Shown: positions 54,259 to 63,529 of the stretch, piece after piece
Position numbering within the stretch: the first letter of the stretch is position 1
Layout: every line of letters begins with the position of its first letter
Assembly (NCBI GenBank): GCA_011799875.1
Contig: CM022303.1
Location: 219,944,255 to 220,008,254 of the forward strand
DNA length: 64,000 nucleotides
Direction of reading: 5' to 3'
From: Thinopyrum elongatum
Taxonomy: Eukaryota; Streptophyta; Magnoliopsida; Poales; Poaceae
Position numbers and translations under genes: made by a program
The notes under the pieces: model-generated
Databases searched by the model: none
The model's input: the letters and a program-made list of their open reading frames with translations, nothing else
Told to the model about the DNA's origin: nothing

Positions 54259-55351
54259 TGAAAGTGCGTTATATCGACTAGAGGGGGGTGAATAGGTGAT
54301 TTTTACAAATTCGTCACTGAGGAATTTCACGGTGAGGAAATTCCTAAGTAACGAACTACTTGTGGTAAGTCTTCACAGGTGACTTCCAAACCTTCACAGA
54401 CTCGGTCACTCGGCGATCCACAATTCCTCTTGGATGCTCTAGACCATGATGCCTAACCGTCTGGAGGATGCACAATCCTCAAAGGTAACAAGTGTCGGTT
54501 CCACATAGGAACAATCTCTTCAGTGATGCTTAATCACTATGGGTTTGTAGGTGTTTGGGTTTTTGGGTTTTTCCTCACTTGATGATTTTCGCTCAAAGTC
54601 CTCGGAGGATGGGATGCTCTAAATGACAAGTGTCAATCTATCTCTCGGAGCACCCAACCAGCTAGTGGTTGTAGGGGGCGGCTATTTATAGCCTAGGGAG
54701 CAGCCCGACATGATAAGACATAAATGCCCTTCAATGATATGACCGTTAGGTGGGTAGGATATTTGGACAGCTGGCGCGTAGCACAGCAACGGTCGGAAAT
54801 TTGAGCTTTCAAATTCCTCAGGGCTATCATGTTCCTCACTTGTAGGCAATCCGCACTGGTGAATTCCTAACTCCTCAGTCAAAACAAATTCCTCAGAGAA
54901 CAGAAGAACTTCATCTCTGTCACTGAAGAAATTGACTGAACTGTATGAGATTTCAATGGCTTCACTCGAAAGGATTGTGTAGGTGTAGGATTTTGAGATG
55001 AGCATCACTTGGAAACTTTTCCTTAGTTTTACCTCGACCCCCTTTAACAGTACGGTGTTTCCTATGACTCAAGAAGAAGAAAATGAAACTACGAAAACAA
55101 AAGTCTTCACGCTTCATAATCCTCGCATGAACATCAAGTCTTCAAGGTCACACCAATTTCTTCACTTTCAAAGTCTTCAAGAAAACCAAAATCTTCAACT
55201 GAAGACATTCATTTTTAGGGGTCGGCATTCATCATAAATATCAAACTCCTCATAGACTTATAGACCTGTGTACACTCACAAACGCATTAGTCCCTTAACC
55301 TATAAGTCTTCAATACACCAAAATCACTAAGGGGCACTAGATGCACTTACA
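54259..55351 (-). repeat. 5' LTR of element B, internally deleted
   Basis: 1093 bp, against 1503 bp for the 3' LTR. The same ends (TGAAAGTGCG and CACTTACA on plus). The missing 410 bp lies at about 54360, where CTACTT is joined to GTGGTAAGTC. The TATA region GGCTATTTATAGCC is kept at 54681-54694. Confidence 0.92.
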
Positions 55352-55356
55352 TTCCT

Positions 55357-55967
55357 CTCAAGGCAGGGGCCGCCAAGGGCGAGGCAGCCCCTGTGATGTG
55401 GGGTGGCGCGCCTTGGTTGCCCGGCCTCCTCGGTCGCGCTTCCACTCGGCTGATGTGCTCCAGGAGTTCGTCGTGTGGTAGGGGAGGCCCGCCGGCACCT
55501 AGCTCCCTCTCCCGCGCTTCCTCGTGAGTGAGCTGCCGGTCGCGAGGCTTGACGGCCTCTGGCTGCAGGCTGACGGCTGTTGCAGCAAGGCTTCCTGAGT
55601 TGGGGTCGAAGTTGCCGAGACGGGCAGCGTGTCCTTGACCCGCGGTTGGTAGGCATTTGCCCGTGCGCGAGGCCTGAGCGGGAGGCGCACCCTTCATTTC
55701 AGGTATGACGGCCTTGCGACCCTCTATGTGAGGGTGTTCGAGGAGGACGGTCGTCGTGCGGGGTGCTACCCGGAAGACGGCCGTGGCGACGATGAGCTTG
55801 GCCTTGACGACAGCCGCGCTTCCTTCAGCAGCGGCGGCTCCTCCTCCGGCGAGAGCACCAACAGTGGCGGCTACGACCAACCACCACGCCACCGGGCTCA
55901 CATCAGGGAAGGCGACGGGTCGTCTCATCGCCGCGCCCCGATGAAGCGGGAGGAAGACTCGGGGTGA
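55357..55967 (+). pseudogene. antisense accessory gene of element A, part 2: B3-like DNA-binding domain
   Basis: Continues the frame of 30731-30923 after element B. Stops lie at 55479, 55500, 55596 and 55650, but no frameshift is needed. Between them the pattern is that of a plant B3 domain: VLQEFVVW, LPLPRFLVSELP, DGLWLQADGCCSKAS, VGVEVAETGSVSLTRGW, AFARARGLSGRRTLHFRYDG, LATLYVRVFEEDG. The order of beta strands, the LTRGWxxFARARGL helix and the final VRVF strand match B3 domains of plant transcription factors, which bind DNA in the major groove. An acidic, Ser/Gly-rich tail (LGLDDSRASFSSGGSSSGES) and a basic end follow, stop at 55965-55967. Size and order suggest a nuclear protein of about 270 residues. 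Identification is from pattern only. Confidence 0.65.
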
Positions 55968-56903
55968 GCCCGGGGGCCTCCGGAGCCTGGCCTCGGGAGC
56001 TGTTCTGGTCGTGCGGGCCACTTTTGTTTAACCTTTCCTTTCTCCTGCACTTGAAAAAAGTAGAGGGCCCCACTGGGGCATGTAATGAACCAAGGCACTC
56101 GTGCCATTATGCTATGTTTGTTATCTTGATATTGTGTCGGGATACCAATATTCCAATCGGGTGCGGTTAGAATGACTTAGCTTGATATGCTTGCTGTAGT
56201 TTCCCACCTCGCGAGGGTGCGCCTCTCCAGCAACATCTGGTGAAGCTTGCTTCTTAATGAATCAGGAGCCGTCGGGCCTCAGGAGGGATTGTACAGCTGC
56301 AGAATTATTAGAAAACTTCACAGGGTGTCATGCCCTTCCTTGCGCGAGCCCCCGAGCGTGGGTTGGTTGTGGCTGGTGCACCGCATCCCAATGCCCGGAG
56401 GCACGGACTTGAGAAGGTACGCGTGCCCACGAGCTCGTTTGAGAGTGTCTCGCAAGGATTTAAGGACCGAAGCTCTGGGGCGATAGGGCTTCGGTGAGGT
56501 GTGGTCGCGGCGAGCGCCAAGCGCACACACCTACCTAGCCCCCGCGCGCGGGACGTGCGAGGAGGAGCGACGGGTAACTGCCGCTCTTCCTGGGACAAGG
56601 CTGGAGGGGCGAACGAACAGAGGACAAGAAAGTTCCAGCTTTGGCAAATGAGAAACGTGAAAACTCCAAATTCCATTAAAAAGTTGGAAACCAACTACAG
56701 AAAGCAAGCAAAAGAATAGCCGCGCCCGGCACCTAGTCTAGTCTTCTCACCAGCGCGGAGCTAAGTGCTGCCACTAGGACGTGGGAGGGAGCCCCCATGA
56801 GGCCCGCGGGCGACACTCAGGAGACTCTGGGGCGTGTACAGCCCCACTCATTATTACGTGAGAGTGTCACGAGCGGTGACCTTCACAGGCACGGGGCCTT
56901 GCT
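55968..56903 (-). other. non-coding region between integrase and antisense gene of element A
   Basis: About 935 bp without a supported gene. It holds the 3' ends of two converging transcription units, pol on minus and the accessory gene on plus. Confidence 0.55.
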
Positions 56904-58223
56904 TCATGGGTAGAACTTCCGGAGGTGCTGGATGTTCCAGGCATTCTGCATGGGGATCCCGTCCTGCGTCCCCAAGCGTGTGGCGCCAGGCCTGGAGACC
57001 CAGGCGATCCTGAACGGGCCCTCCCACATGGGTGAGAGCTTACGCAGCCCCTCCCTGGAGAGCACCCGCCTCAAGACGAGATCACCCACCTCGAGCGTCC
57101 TGGAGCGGACGCTGCGGCAGTGGTACCGCCGCAGCACCTGCTGGTACCTTGCCGTTCAGAGCGAGGCTTGACGGCGGCGTTCCTCCCCCAGCACGAGGTC
57201 CATCCTCCGCGTGGCATCCTGGCGTGCCTCGTCAAACGCCAAGACCCACGTGGAGCGATGCTTGACCTCGTGAAGGAGAACCGCTTCGTCCCCGTAGACG
57301 AGGAAGAACGGAGTCTCGCCCGTCGGCTTGGTTGCGGTGGTGCGGATGGACCACAGCACAGACTGGAGCTCATCGAGCCAGCCCCTACCGCAGACCTCGA
57401 GCTTCTTCTTGAAGGTCCTCGTCTTGAGGCCTCTCAGGACTTCTGCATTGGCGCGCTCGGCCTGGCCATTGCTCCTGGGGTGTGCCACCAAAGCGTAGCA
57501 TATCTGCGTTCCAAGGTTAGCACAGTATGTTTTGAAAAGGTTGCTAGTGAACTGTGAGCCATTATCGGTGATGATGTGGTTAGGAACCCCGAACCGACTC
57601 ACGAGGCCTTTGATGAACTTGATGGCCGACCCGGCCGGGATGGTGCGGACGGCTTCCACCTCCGCCCACTTGGTGAACTTGTCAATGGCGACGTAGAGGT
57701 AGCGGTAGCCCCCGGGCGCCCGTGGGAATGGCCCCAAGATGTCCAGCCCCCAGACCGCGAATGGCCATGTGAGCGGGATGGTCTAGAGGCCCTGAGCGGG
57801 CTGGTGGATCTGCTTGGCATGGAACTGGCAGGCTTCGCAGGACTTCACCAGGTCGGCAGCATCATTGAGCGCCGTGGGCCAGTAGAACCCGGTGCGGAAT
57901 GCTTTGCCCACGAGTGCGCGCGATGAAGAGTGATGCCCATAGTCCCCGCCATGTATGTGGGCCAGCAGCTCGCATCCCTGCTCCCTGGAGATGCACCGTA
58001 AAGAAACGTTGTTAGGACACCTCCGATAGAGCTCACCGTCCTGGATGCAGTATGTTGTGGCCTGGCGGGCCACACGCTCTGTGTCTTCCTCCTTCTCCGG
58101 CAGGGTGCCCCGAAGTAGGTACGCCTTGAACACCTCGGTCCAACACCCCTCCTGAGGTTCCATCACGAGGAGGAGGTGAGCTCCTGAGGTCGGGCCACAA
58201 GCTGGGGCGCCCGACGGAGGAGC
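56904..58223 (-). pseudogene. int: integrase of element A
   Basis: On minus, an N-terminal zinc-binding region (HIHGGDYGHHSSSRALVGKA, then CEACQFHAKQIH) is followed by the DDE core: AIDKFTKWAEVEA, HIITDNGSQFTSN and NGQAERANAEVL carry the three catalytic acids. C-terminal part: TLEVGDLVLRRVLS, PMWEGPFRIAWVSRPGA, stop at 56904. There is no chromodomain. The single frame is interrupted by a TAG at 57783-57785 and a TGA at 57156-57158. The integrase would join the DNA copy to the host chromosome. Confidence 0.9.
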
Positions 58224-58774
58224 CTAGGGGAGATCCTCGTGAGGCGGTGCTGGTTCTGCGGTGGGTGGAGCTATCAATGGCTTGAAGAGCCGCTCTTCGA
58301 AGATGCCAGGCTCCTGAGGCAGACGCCGGGACACCCTCTTGGCGATGTCATCTGCCTCCTTATTTGTGCCTCGCGGCACGTGCTGCAATTCCAGACCCAA
58401 GAATCGTTTCTCAATTTTGCGTACCTCCTCAAGGTATGCTTCCATGTGCTCGTCCTTCGGGGTGTACTCCTTGTTGGAGAAGTTGACGAGGAGTTGCGAG
58501 TCACGCCTGATGGTGAGGCGCTTGACCCCCAGTGTTGCGGCGGCCTTGAGTCCTGCGATCAGGCCTTCGTACTCCACAATGTTGTTGGAGACCTTCTCGC
58601 CGTGTTGGAAGCAAAGTTGCGCGGCGTAGTAGAGCTTGTCTGTGGTGGGCGAAATAAGCACAGCTCCAGCCACCGCGCCCTGGCGTGAGAACTAGCCGTC
58701 GAAGTACATGATCCAACCATCTGGCGCCTCGTCGCCGGGTATGAGGGAGCGGTCCTCGCACACTTCGGTCAGGG
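58224..58774 (-). pseudogene. RNase H of element A
   Basis: On minus WIMYFDG with its catalytic Asp (58692-58715), a stop just after it, then GAVLISPTTDKLYYA, NIVEYEGLIAGLKAA, IRRDSQLLVN and GTNKEADDIAK complete the RNase H fold used to remove RNA from the RNA-DNA hybrid. It is in the integrase frame, shifted from the RT frame by an indel near 58775. A TAG ends this section at 58224-58226. Confidence 0.88.
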
Positions 58775-60471
58775 ACGTCAGTCCATTCCGCCACGAAGTC
58801 AGCGAGGGCCGCACCCTTGATGATCCTGGTGGTACTGAACTCCAACTGGAACGCTTGCAGCTCAATGTTCCATTCGGCGACCCTTCCTGCAGCGTTGGGG
58901 CTCCGGAGCACCCTCTCCAGAGGGTAAGCTGAGACAACCTTGATGGGGTGGCCTTGGAAGTAGAGGCGCAGCTTTCGGGAGGCGACAAGGAGCGCGAGCA
59001 GTAGCTTCTGTGGCATGGGGTAGCGTGCTCGCGCGTCTCACAGCACCGTGCTGACGAAGTATGCCGGGTGCTCGACAAAGGAGGAAGCATTGGTGAGGTC
59101 TTGCAACTCCTGAGTCTGCGGGTCCTCAGGAGCCTTGTCATCCGCCATGGCAGTCGTGCCCTCAGGAGCATCGTCCTCAGGAGACCCACTGCCAGGGGGG
59201 TTGGCTGAGGTCTCAGGAGCGTTGTCGGCCGGTGGTGGAGTCGGAGCCTCAGGAGCGCCTTCTTGAGACCACGATGCCCCATCTGGTGACGGGGTGCCCC
59301 GTCGTGAGCCCTTGACCGGGTGCTCCTCCCTCACTGCCACCAGTGCTGCGCTGGCTGAGTGAGGCGTGGTGGCCAAGTAGAGCACCAGGGGCTCAAGGGG
59401 ACATGGCGCCACCATCACCGGCGGGCTGGTGAGGTACTTCTTGAGGTCTTGGAAGGCCGCGTCAGCCTCCGGAGTCCACTCGAATGGTCCTTTCCTTTTC
59501 ATCAGCTTGAAGAATGGGAGGGCGCGTTCTCCCAACTTGGAGATGAAACGCCCCAGTGAGGTCATGCAACCTGCCAGCTTCTGCATCTCCTTGAGGGTCT
59601 GCGGCGGGCTCATCCTTTCTATGGCCTTGACCTTCTCTGGGTTGGCCTCGATTCCTCTGTGTGATACCAAGAAACCCAGCAGCTTGCCGGATGGGACGCC
59701 GAACAGACATTTCTCCGGGTTGAGTCACAGATCCACCTTGCGCAGGCTGGCAAATGTTTCTTCCAGGTCTTCAATAAGGGTTCTTGCCTCCCGAGACTTC
59801 ACCACTATGTCATCGACGTAGGCCTCTGCGTTCCTCCCGAGCTGCCGGCCCAGAGCGATGTGCATCAGCCGCTAGAAGGTTGCTCCGGTGTTACGCAGCC
59901 CAAACGGCATGCTGGTGTAGCAATACACCCCGCATGGGGTCAAGAAAGCCGTCTTCTCAACATCTTGCACCGCCATCTTGATTTGGTGATAGCCTGAGAA
60001 GGCGTCCAGGAAGCACAGTAGGTCGCACTCGGCGGTGGAGTCTACGATCTGATCGATACGCGGAAGCGGAAAGGGGTCTTGAGGGCAAGCCTTGTTGAGG
60101 TTAGTGAAGTCGATGCACATACGCTCCTTTCTGCCCTTCTTGGGGACGATGACCAGGTTCGCTAACCATTCTGGGTACTGCACCTCCCGAATGACACCAG
60201 CCTCTTGCAGCTTGCGGGTCTCTTGGACAGTGAACGACTGCTTCTCTGTGGACTGCCGCCGCGCCTTCTGATCCACCGGTCGCACGTTAGGGCACACCCT
60301 CAGGTGATGCTCGATTATTCCCCTCGGGATCCCAACCAGATCCTTGGGCTCCCATGCAAACACTTCCTTGTTCGCGCATAAGAAGTCGACCAACGCCTTT
60401 TCTTGATCTGGAGGGAGGCCGGCACCTATGGTGAAGGTGGCACCCGATGCCCCGTCTTCGTCGACCGGCAC
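58775..60471 (-). pseudogene. rt: reverse transcriptase of element A
   Basis: On minus, from the segment after the TAG at 60472-60474: FAWEPKDLVGIPRGI, IREVQYPEWLANLVIVPKKG, MCIDFTNLNKACPQDPFPLP and FLDAFSGYHQIKM lead to the catalytic YVDD (59809-59820). Stops: TAG 59872-59874 (before RLMHIALG), TGA 59725-59727, TGA 59038-59040. The connection region has an acidic insert of about 70 residues (PPADNAPETSANPPGSGSPE) that is longer than usual. The enzyme would copy genomic RNA into DNA. Confidence 0.92.
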
Positions 60472-61502
60472 CTACTTCGTCTCGGCCCGATCTTGAGAGA
60501 ACAACTGCTTCTTCTTCGCTGGCGCAGCCCCCGGAGCCTCTGGGGCCCCTTCCCCAGCCGGTCGCGCGGCCGCCGCGGCCCTGAAGGTGAGCTTGAGGGC
60601 CAATAGCGCGTCCTTGGTGTCTCCTGCCACGGTGAGGACGCCGCTGCTTCCCGGCATCTTCATGAGGTTGTAGGCAGGGTGAGTCACTGCCATGAACTTG
60701 GCCACGGCCGGGTACCCGAGGATGGCGTTGTATGGGAGGCTGATGTGGGCGATGTCGAAGTCGATAAGCTCGGTGCGGTAGTCGTCGCGGGTGCCGAAGG
60801 TGACGGGGAGCCGTTGACCACTCCAGAGAAGGGCTTCGTGGGGCGGAGCCGGCCATGGGGCACATGAAGCAAGCCGAATGCTTCCACCGAGAGCACATTG
60901 AGGCCGGCTCCTCTGTCGATGAGGGTCTTGGTGACCGCCACATTGCAAATGGTGGGGGTGCAGAGCATCGGGAGAGTGCCGGCGCCGGCTGTGACCGCGG
61001 GGTGGTCCCCGGAGTCGAAGGTGAGGTCGGCCTTCGGCGCTGCCCAACCCGGCGGCGCCGCCCGCTGCACGTGGGCGTCGCCCGCCTGGTGAAAGAACTG
61101 CTTGATGTGGCGATCCGAGGGCGGCGCATGCGAGCCGCCGAGGATGGCAACAACGACGTGAGGTGCCGGTGCCACGAATTGCGTGACGAAATGGCCGCGC
61201 AGCTCCTCCCAGGAGGACACCAAAGATTCTGGCAGGCACAGGAGCCAAGCGCGCGGCGCGCCCGTGAGGGCCATGGGGAGCCAATTCGCCATGTCCTTGT
61301 TGTCGCCGCCGGCTGCCAGAACCGCCTCCTCATACGCCTGGAGAAACCCCACCGGGTCTGCCACGCCGTCGTAGCGAGGCGGCATCTCCGGCCTAAACTT
61401 GGGCAGCCATTGCAGTCGCTGTAAGGCGGGGGTGAAGGCCCGAAGACCCACGGTGCCTCCATGCGCGCCCGTCGATCCAGTCGGAGAAGAGGCGCCCGCC
61501 AT
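60472..61502 (-). pseudogene. gag-pro: gag-protease of element A, shortened and frameshifted
   Basis: The ATG at 61502 (minus) opens MAGASSPTGSTGAHGG. The capsid region is recognisable: PPRYDGVADPVGFLQAYEEA, NWLPMALTGAPRAWLLCLPE and SWEELRGHFVTQFV. The protease follows soon after (KTLIDRGAGLNVLSVEAFGL), then a frameshift near 60820 and ILGYPAVAKFMAVTHPAYNL. No zinc knuckle is seen between capsid and protease, and the spacing is short, so gag has probably lost its C-terminal part. The ATG lies only about 10 bases from the broken 5' LTR. TAG at 60472-60474 separates it from RT. Confidence 0.85.
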
Positions 61503-61511
61503 GAGAGCTGA

Positions 61512-61871
61512 ACGGGAATGGAAACCTTTGGCTGATTCCTCGGGACTCCGCGCCTACGCTTGCCTCTTTAGCATCGAAGAAGAAACTGGTACTCTGCGCC
61601 CGCTGGTGCCCGCCTGGCCTTGGTCGTCATGGCTCATGTCATCCGGACCTCATGAGGTGAGGCTTGCATAGAGATCTCCGCTCCTCGGGAGCCAGCCTGA
61701 GGAGGCCGCTCCTCGTGGAGGTCTTGGTGTCGTCCGCCTCGCGAGGCTTGGCCCCTCGCGAGGGTCTTGAGTTGTTGTCGCTGAAGCTGGGCCGTACCAG
61801 GCCGTTGATGGAGCCACGTCGTGGGCCGCAGGCAGGCAAGCCTGGGTACCACCGTTCCCAGAACGCCGACA
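61512..61871 (-). repeat. 5' LTR remnant of element A
   Basis: 360 bp matching the outer 360 bp of the 3' LTR (30029-30388). The inner 529 bp, with the TATA box, the LTR end, the primer binding site and the leader, are missing; the remnant adjoins gag almost directly. Confidence 0.9.
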
Positions 61872-61876
61872 GTGTA

Positions 61877-62480
61877 TATTTGGATAGCAATGACTGCAAC
61901 TGCTGTTTATTTTTGTTGTCTGCATCAAATTGCATGTTTAAATTTTATTATGAAGTTCATAAACATAAGTTTCTCCTTCTCAATTTTAGTTTTTAGTTGT
62001 ACAACCTAGTTCCTTATTCATACCATGTAAATTAAACTAAACATAGCAAGTGATGTTCCTTAGCACTGCATGTATGCTTGTTGATCTGTAATCCAGTGGT
62101 GTGGTCAAACTACCAACTCCAGGACAATGTCATATCCTGCTATGTCTTAACTATGAACAATGCATATTATGTTCATGTTATTTAAATCGTGTCTCTTTAT
62201 TTACCAACCTAAAATGGGATAAATTAACAGTACACTCACCATCGATGCTTATACATCCTTTAGCACTTCATGTATGCTTGTGTTCTTGATTGTAATCCAG
62301 TGGTGTGGTGAAGCTGGCCACTCCTGCACAATGCCATTTCCTGCCATGTCTTAAGTGTGAGCATTTTTTATTCTATTGTAATCCAGGTCTCTTTATTTGC
62401 CACTAAGAAATGGGATGAATCGACAGCATTGTTGCTTATATGTGCAAAGCATGTTATCTATCTGCTTTTTTCTCTTTTAG
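61877..62480 (+). other. host DNA, probable remainder of the interrupted intron
   Basis: Joins to 29499 after removal of the nest. A/T-rich, with a tandem pair of about 205 bp (about 62066-62270 and 62271-62440; shared CATGTATGCTTG, GTAATCCAGTGGTGTGGT, TCTCTTTATTTGCCA). Ends in a polypyrimidine tract and TTTTAG. Confidence 0.5.
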
Positions 62481-62559
62481 GGTGATATCACTGATGCCAA
62501 GAACTGCCATTGATGCTATGCAGCTAGAGTTGGATATAAACATCAAACAAGTGCAGTAA
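62481..62559 (+). CDS. candidate last exon of the interrupted host gene
   Basis: Follows the strong acceptor CTTTTTTCTCTTTTAG (62465-62480). With the phase-0 donor at 29459/29460 the frame would read GDITDAKNCH and stop at 62511-62513. In another phase it reads VISLMPRTAIDAMQLELDIN and stops at 62557-62559. Either gives a short terminal exon. Family not recognised; the true phase needs a transcript. The following 62560-62880 resembles a 3' UTR with no ORF. Confidence 0.35.
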
Positions 62560-62925
62560 TCAGCTTGCTCAGCTGCTTGCGCTGCAGCTCCCAGGCAGGG
62601 GTAACCTTTCTTGAACTGTGTTGAAGTGATGTCGGTTCTGTATATCATTTTAGGCGGCGTGTTTATTTGCACTGGTGGCGTCCTTTGATGCCCAGTGTAT
62701 GTAATCTACTGTCTGGTTGCGCTTTATTATCGCTGGCAGCGAACTTTTATGCCCAGTGCACGTAATATGCAGTAATTTCTTTGTTGTATAGTCTAGGTAT
62801 ATTCTTTGTCATGATGCTGTAATTTAATATCTATATATGCCAGCGTCGCTTCCTGAAAAGGCCATAAGCTTTGACGGAGCGCAATGGGCCTAAACATTCG
62901 GTTTATTATATAAAAAAATTACGGT
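62560..62925 (+). other. 3' UTR-like sequence, no gene
   Basis: Contains two related segments, TGATGCCCAGTGTATGTAAT and TTATGCCCAGTGCACGTAAT, about 65 bases apart. No coding region. Confidence 0.4.
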
Positions 62926-62929
62926 ACTA

Positions 62930-63529
62930 AAACTGGCCGGCCCGCCAATCGCTGTAAATGGGCCGAAACATGGGCCTACAATCATGTCCGGCCAATAGCA
63001 CGCCTAGACGTAAACTCACCAACTATTAGTTTTGGGCCTTTAACAGGCCGAGTAAAGCAATTGCCTTAGTTGGGCTAGAAAAAAGAATGGGCTTTTAACA
63101 GTTCAAAAAGCAGATTGCCTGAACAGTGTTGGAGGCCCATGATTGGCTCAACCACAAGACGGGCCGTTAACAGGCCAAAATATTTGTCGGGCCACAGTTG
63201 GCCGAATAACATAATGGGTCGTAAGTAGGCCGGATGCAAAGAGAGCCATCATTAGGCCCAGTTATCTCACAGGCCTTTAATGGGCCAATAGTCAGGTTGG
63301 GCTAAAATATATCCACGAAGACTACGGGCCTTTAAGAGGCCGAAAGTCACTTCGGCCCAGAAATAGGCCCACATGCAGCATAGGTCGTTAAATGGCCGAA
63401 AGTGAAACCATGCTGACAACGGCCCATATGTACCAATGGCCATTAACAGGCCGAAAGTAATATCGGGCTGAACTATTACATGGGCCTTTTAGAGGGCGAA
63501 ATTCAAATGGGCCCCCAATGGGGCCGAAA
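62930..63529. repeat. GGCC-rich degenerate minisatellite
   Basis: A core GGGCC-TTTAA-(C/G)AGGCC-GAAAGT recurs: near 63043, 63163, 63271, 63326, 63384, 63439 and 63482, with a period near 55-60 bp where it is regular. Each core is a short inverted repeat (GGGCC...GGCCC-like). Similar GGCC-rich arrays are common in grass DNA transposons, but I cannot place it. Cut at 63530 by the LTR element. Confidence 0.65.

Larger units (their letters stand above)
30924..55351 (-). mobile_element. element B: SIRE/Maximus-like Copia retrotransposon inserted in A
   Basis: Perfect target duplication TTCCT at 30919-30923 and 55352-55356. On minus: 5' LTR (55351-54259), primer binding site, gag, pol, a spacer with internal promoter, a large extra ORF, polypurine tract, 3' LTR (32426-30924). 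Without element C it is about 14.1 kb, a size usual for SIRE-lineage Copia elements such as Maximus. Protease, integrase, reverse transcriptase and RNase H follow the Copia order. The family name is from memory of the LTR start TGAAAGTGCGTTATATCGAC and of the third-ORF layout. The element is broken by four stops or frameshifts and by element C. Confidence 0.93.
29500..61871 (-). mobile_element. element A: Tat-like gypsy retrotransposon split by nested insertions
   Basis: Perfect target duplication GTGTA at 29495-29499 and 61872-61876. Read on minus the order is: truncated 5' LTR (61871-61512), gag-protease, reverse transcriptase, RNase H, integrase, a non-coding stretch, an antisense accessory gene, polypurine tract, 3' LTR (30388-29500). 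Without element B it is about 7.9 kb. The absence of a chromodomain and the antisense gene between pol and 3' LTR fit the Tat lineage of plant gypsy elements. Gag-pol holds at least eight stops and two frameshifts. Its 5' LTR has lost the part with the promoter, and the primer binding site is gone. It is the oldest layer of the nest. Confidence 0.92.

Noticed and set aside
55347..56021. 224-residue ORF on minus
   Set aside because: It extends across the target duplication into the LTR of element B, so it cannot predate the insertion; the plus frame in the same place has the B3-like pattern.
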